Shown one piece after another: positions 4,927-7,715 of a stretch of DNA of 7,715 nucleotides (positions are counted from its first letter, which is position 1; each line of letters opens with the position of its first letter). The position numbers and the translations under genes were made by a program. Below the pieces are notes generated by a model, which saw only the letters and a program-made list of their open reading frames with translations, ran no database searches and was not told the origin of the DNA. The DNA lies in contig JAFDET010000159.1 in assembly GCA_019310195.1 (NCBI GenBank), positions 1 to 7,715 on the forward strand. Direction: 5' to 3'. Source of the DNA: Deltaproteobacteria bacterium. Its GTDB lineage: Bacteria > Myxococcota_A > UBA9160 > JAFDET01.

Positions 4927-6117
4927 GTGGATTTTCGCGACTCCCCCGCCGAAGCGACGTTCCGCGCCGACGTGCGCTCCTTCCTGCAGGAGCACGCGCC
5001 CAAGGATTACGTCCACGCCTACTCCCAGAACGTGGACGACGAGGTCCTGCTGCGGAACAACCGCGACTGGCAGCGGACCCTCTACCAGCACGGCTGGGCC
5101 GCGCTGACCTGGCCCCGCGAGTACGGCGGACGCGGCCAGGGACCCATCGAGCAGATCGTCTGGAATCACGAGCTGGCCCGCGCCGGCCTGGGCGAGTCCC
5201 TCTTCGTCGTTGGGATCGGCATGGCCGGCCCCACCATCATCGCCCACGGGACCGACGCCCAGCGCGAGCGGTTCCTCGACCCCATGCTGCGCGGCGACGA
5301 GGTCTGGTGCCAGCTCTTCAGCGAGCCCGGCGCCGGCTCCGACCTGGCGGGCCTGTCGTGCCGCGCCGTGCGCGACGGCGACGACTGGGTGATCACCGGC
5401 CAGAAGACCTGGTGCTCCGGCGCGCACTACGGCGATTGGGGAATCCTGCTGACCCGCACCGATCCGAGCGTTCCCAAGCACAACGGCATCACCTTCTTCC
5501 TGGTGGACATGAAGACGCCGGGCATCGAGGTCCGGCCGCTGCGCCAGATGACCGGCGGCGAGCACTTCAACGACGTCTTCTTCAACGAGGCGCGCATCCC
5601 CGACGCCCACCGCCTGGGCCCCGAGGGCGGCGGCTGGGCCGTGGCCAAGACGACCCTGATGCACGAGCGCATGGCCATCGGGGGAATCGAGCTGATGTCC
5701 TTCCGCTGGGAGGACTTCGTCGCCCACGCCAATGCCCACAGGGAGCGGATCGACGGCGTGCTGCGCGACGAGATCGGACGGCTCTACACCTCGGTCAAGA
5801 CGCTGGAGCTGCTCAACGCCCGCATGATCACCAAGCTGGGCCGGGGCGAGATGCCGGCCGCCGAGGCCTCGGTGATGAAGCTGGCCATGGCCCGCATCGT
5901 GAGCCAGGGCGGCGAGGTGGGTCTACGGCTGCTGGGCCCGGACGCGATGCAGAAGGACGGCACCTGGCAGGACGTCTTCCTGATGGCCCCGTCGTTCCAC
6001 ATCGCGGGCGGCACCGACGAGATCCAGAAGAATCAAGCCGCCGAGCGCGTGCTGGGCCTGCCCCGCGAGGTGCAGCCGGACCGCAACGTCCCCTTCGACC
6101 AGATCGCCCGCAGCTAG
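4927..6117 (+). CDS. Acyl-CoA dehydrogenase family protein
   Basis: A 396-residue flavin acyl-CoA dehydrogenase with all three domains. It shows DWQRTLYQHGWAALTWPREY near the N-terminus, then FSEPGAGSDLAGLSCRAV (about 131-148) and GQKTWCSGAHYGDWG. LMHERMAIGG places the likely catalytic base at Glu247. FHIAGGTDEIQKNQAAERVL lies near the end, with Gly at the medium-chain-type Glu site. Unlike the pair at 2264-4539 it appears self-sufficient, so a homotetramer is likely. The frame is open far upstream, through the ferredoxin region, but that part encodes no dehydrogenase sequence. The GTG at 4927 is chosen because family similarity begins at VDFRDSP and GGAGG lies 11 bases before it. The chain-length or steroid specificity cannot be read from sequence. 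It is the only structural gene in the window with a KstR-type operator. Confidence 0.93.
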   Translation: MDFRDSPAEATFRADVRSFLQEHAPKDYVHAYSQNVDDEVLLRNNRDWQRTLYQHGWAALTWPREYGGRGQGPIEQIVWNHELARAGLGESLFVVGIGMAGPTIIAHGTDAQRERFLDPMLRGDEVWCQLFSEPGAGSDLAGLSCRAVRDGDDWVITGQKTWCSGAHYGDWGILLTRTDPSVPKHNGITFFLVDMKTPGIEVRPLRQMTGGEHFNDVFFNEARIPDAHRLGPEGGGWAVAKTTLMHERMAIGGIELMSFRWEDFVAHANAHRERIDGVLRDEIGRLYTSVKTLELLNARMITKLGRGEMPAAEASVMKLAMARIVSQGGEVGLRLLGPDAMQKDGTWQDVFLMAPSFHIAGGTDEIQKNQAAERVLGLPREVQPDRNVPFDQIARS

Positions 6118-6134
6118 GAGCCGCCCGCCGTCGC

Positions 6135-6965
6135 TCAGCGCCTCTCGTGCTCCGTGGCGAAGACGTGGGCGTTCAGGTTGGCGATCCACTGCCGGCCTTC
6201 CTGGGTGACGCGCAGGTGGTCGATGGCGTCCTCGACGTAGGGATAGACCACGTCCCAGTAGAAGCTCGGGTAGCCGCGCCGCAGATCGTCGGGGCTCTTG
6301 TAACCCAGCTTGGCGTTGGTACCGGTCTCCTCGAACTCCCAGAAGAGCGCCGGCTGCTTGCGCAGGTAGCCCGGATCGGCGAGCTGCCCGATCAGATCGG
6401 CCGCACGCACGAGGCCCCGGTAGTCCGAGGTCTCCTGGTGGTCGGTGTCCTCCGGTGTGGGGAAACGGGTCAGCTCGATGTTCTCCACGATCAGGTCGGC
6501 GTCGATCACCGTGTGGCCGCCGAAGCGCTCGCGGATGAACAGGATGCCGCGGTCCACGTGGTAGCTGGTGAGGAAGGCGTCGGTGGCCCCGGGCGGCAGG
6601 GTCACCACCTCGTCGACCCGGCCGGTGCTGCACACGTCTCCCTGATCCACACGGCACACGCCGCGCACGTAGCCGATGTCGTGACACAAGAGCGAGATCA
6701 TGAAGTGGAGCCAGTCACTGGGCGTTACGCCCCCCTGCCGGATGTGCTTCCCGCGCAGGATCTCCTGACCCACCAGGGTCACCATGATCGTGTGCTCGAC
6801 GTTGTGGTAGAGCGCGTCGGTCCCGGCGATGCGCTCCAGCGCCATGCGACCCGCCCAGGCCAGAATCTCCCCGTAGCTGGGCTCGAAGGTCCCGTAGTTG
6901 CGCGTGTAGGCGTCCTCGAGACGCTCCACGAACGCGTCGATCATGAGCTGAGTGCCGTTGAACAT
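6135..6965 (-). CDS. HD-domain metalloprotein, Npun_R2479-like family
   Basis: A 276-residue HD-superfamily protein, a predicted metal-dependent phosphohydrolase of unknown substrate. Metal-ligand candidates are His54 and His58 in YHNVEHT, His95-Asp96 in LLCHDIGY, His136 in SYHVDRG, and Asp190 in VRAADLIGQL. Strongly patterned blocks such as ILRGKHIRQGGV and ELTRFPTPEDTDHQET recall the cyanobacterial Npun_R2479 family, whose role is unknown. ATG 6965 (MFNGTQLMIDAF) matches the family start and has GGAGGG upstream. The frame runs open to 7121, but that extension is low-complexity, Arg/Gly/Pro-rich and crosses the promoter. It converges with the dehydrogenase gene with 17 bases between the two stops. 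No functional link to the lipid genes is apparent. Confidence 0.9.
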   Translation of the reverse strand: MFNGTQLMIDAFVERLEDAYTRNYGTFEPSYGEILAWAGRMALERIAGTDALYHNVEHTIMVTLVGQEILRGKHIRQGGVTPSDWLHFMISLLCHDIGYVRGVCRVDQGDVCSTGRVDEVVTLPPGATDAFLTSYHVDRGILFIRERFGGHTVIDADLIVENIELTRFPTPEDTDHQETSDYRGLVRAADLIGQLADPGYLRKQPALFWEFEETGTNAKLGYKSPDDLRRGYPSFYWDVVYPYVEDAIDHLRVTQEGRQWIANLNAHVFATEHERR

Positions 6966-7008
6966 GCCCGGAGACCCTCCGATCGCTCGATCCCACACCC
7001 CAGATAGC

Positions 7009-7035
7009 AGTATAGACGGCCCGAGCCCGGCTCGG
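7009..7035 (-). promoter_or_regulatory. Probable promoter and operator-like palindrome of the HD gene
   Basis: On the minus strand TATACT (7014 down to 7009) is a near-consensus -10, 43 bases before ATG 6965. Immediately upstream, at 7021-7035, is a perfect 7-bp inverted repeat CCGAGCC-C-GGCTCGG, in the -10/-35 spacer. No good -35 is visible. The palindrome's position suggests a repressor or activator site, protein unknown. Confidence 0.45.
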
Positions 7036-7137
7036 CTCCCAGACCTGGGAAGCCCAGGCTCGCGCCGTCCGGGAAGGCGCGCGCCCCCATCTGAGCCGCG
7101 CGGAGGCCGCGTTTTCGGCACGCCGCGCCCCCCTAAA

Positions 7138-7175
7138 CGAAACGAGCAGCCCGCGGTTGCGGACTGCTCGCTTCG
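7138..7175. terminator. Strong hairpin terminator downstream of the cytochrome gene
   Basis: A 38-base structure made of three stacked perfect helices, CGAA/TTCG, CGAGCAG/CTGCTCG and CCGC/GCGG. Single mismatches separate them and a GGTT loop closes the end. On the plus strand it is followed by TCTTTCTCCTTTG, and on the minus strand by a short T-containing run (TTTAG). It begins 64 bases past the cytochrome stop codon, so it most likely ends that minus-strand transcript and may work both ways. Confidence 0.75.
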
Positions 7176-7239
7176 TCTTTCTCCTTTGTCTCGCTGTCCT
7201 CAGACCAGCGCGGTTCTCGGATGCCTCAGTTCAGCAGCA

Positions 7240-7715
7240 TCAGTCCTTGACGTGGCACTTGTTGCACAGCGACCGCTGGAACTCGCCGAAGTCGGTATGG
7301 ATGTCCCGTCCGTAGTAGTCGGAGTTGGGAAGCGCACCCATGGCGGCCAGGTTCGCCGCGGTCGGCCAACCCTCTGCCAGCAGCTCGTGCTCCATGTCCC
7401 ACCGGGTGATGTTCGGACCCGCCGTGCTCGTCACCGCAGCCGCCAGCACGGTCGTGTCGGTCTCCTGGCGCTCGAACTGAACCAGCGCCGTGAAGGAGGT
7501 GGCCTGGCTCCCGGTGAAGTCACCGGTGGCCACGTACGAGTTGTAGTTCGACGACTGGCCGTTCAGGAACTCACCATTGCCCGACGGGTGCTTGTGGTTG
7601 TCATTGATGTACTGCACGTGGCAGCTGGCGCACCACTCGGACATGCCCTGGCCGTAGGCGGGATGGCTGGTATCCGTCTCGCCGAACCCTGCGGTGGCCG
7701 CGACCGGAGGCGCTC
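7240..7715 (-). CDS. Multihaem c-type cytochrome, C-terminal part (5' end outside window)
   Basis: The frame is open from the right edge to a TGA at 7240-7242, giving about 158 residues. Two covalent haem-binding CXXCH motifs are visible: CASCH (7618-7632) and CNKCH (7252-7266), the latter only three residues before the C-terminus. A DNHKHP segment and further histidines (for example MEHELL and DIHTDF) could give distal ligands. Spacing of the two motifs by about 120 residues is unusual for a compact cytochrome c3 and suits a larger, exported multihaem protein with more haems upstream. An internal ATG at 7644 is not the real start because the upstream sequence (SHPAYGQG and beyond) reads as coding. 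It would act outside the cytoplasm in respiratory or extracellular electron transfer; the exact role is unknown. Confidence 0.82.
   Translation of the reverse strand, partial: APPVAATAGFGETDTSHPAYGQGMSEWCASCHVQYINDNHKHPSGNGEFLNGQSSNYNSYVATGDFTGSQATSFTALVQFERQETDTTVLAAAVTSTAGPNITRWDMEHELLAEGWPTAANLAAMGALPNSDYYGRDIHTDFGEFQRSLCNKCHVKD

Larger units (their letters stand above)
6966..7239. other. Non-coding stretch: HD-gene promoter, inverted repeats, terminator
   Basis: No convincing gene lies in these 274 bases. Contents from left to right: the HD-gene leader and -10 region; the palindrome at 7021-7035; a further GC inverted repeat CCTGGG-AAG-CCCAGG just after it; an unremarkable GC-rich stretch; and the strong hairpin at 7138-7175 downstream of the cytochrome gene. 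Confidence 0.6.

Noticed and set aside
5307..7007. A 566-codon open frame on the + strand
   Set aside because: It overlaps the dehydrogenase and the HD gene in shifted or antisense frame. Its product is Arg/Pro/Gly-rich with no family motifs, typical of stop-poor GC-rich shadows.
6966..7121. N-terminal extension of the HD protein to 7121
   Set aside because: It crosses the -10 box and palindrome and has composition unlike the protein. The family start MFNGTQ is at 6965.
1..7715. CRISPR arrays, tRNA or rRNA genes, riboswitches, phage or defence genes
   Set aside because: No regularly spaced repeats, no cloverleaf or rRNA sequence, and no recognisable nuclease, integrase or phage genes were seen on either strand.

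Overview
The window is GC-rich, densely packed and lacks phage, CRISPR or RNA genes. It looks like chromosome from a high-GC, probably Gram-negative bacterium. A multihaem c-type cytochrome and a REP-associated (RAYT) transposase point to a deltaproteobacterial, myxococcal or Binatota-type lineage rather than a mycobacterium; that placement is inference from gene content only.

Layout, left to right. Positions 1-593 (+) hold the C-terminal part of an acyl-CoA ligase. Next is a TetR-family repressor (668-1249, +) that resembles mycobacterial KstR. A RAYT element follows (about 1253-2265), bounded by two copies of a REP-like palindrome. Convergent with it is a two-gene operon on the minus strand. 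It encodes a FadE26/ChsE4-like acyl-CoA dehydrogenase (4539 down to 3364) and its FadE27/ChsE5-like partner (3352 down to 2264). Divergent from that operon is a small 3Fe-4S ferredoxin (4608-4802, +), followed by a third acyl-CoA dehydrogenase (4927-6117, +). Convergent with the latter is an HD-domain metalloprotein (6965 down to 6135). After a 274-base non-coding stretch with a strong hairpin terminator comes the C-terminal part of a multihaem cytochrome c (minus strand, running off the right edge).

How it fits together. The ligase, the dehydrogenase pair, the ferredoxin and the third dehydrogenase form an acyl-CoA activation and beta-oxidation cluster. The arrangement of the pair divergent from a small ferredoxin recalls the mycobacterial fadE26-fadE27 / fdxD locus, which acts on sterol side chains. 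The repressor gene and the third dehydrogenase gene each have a 14-base site just upstream that fits the published KstR operator pattern TnnAACnnGTTnnA exactly. The best reading is a KstR-type lipid or steroid regulon with autoregulation, outside its classic actinobacterial setting. The HD protein and the cytochrome appear unrelated to this cluster. The RAYT element looks like a later insertion between the convergent repressor and dehydrogenase genes.
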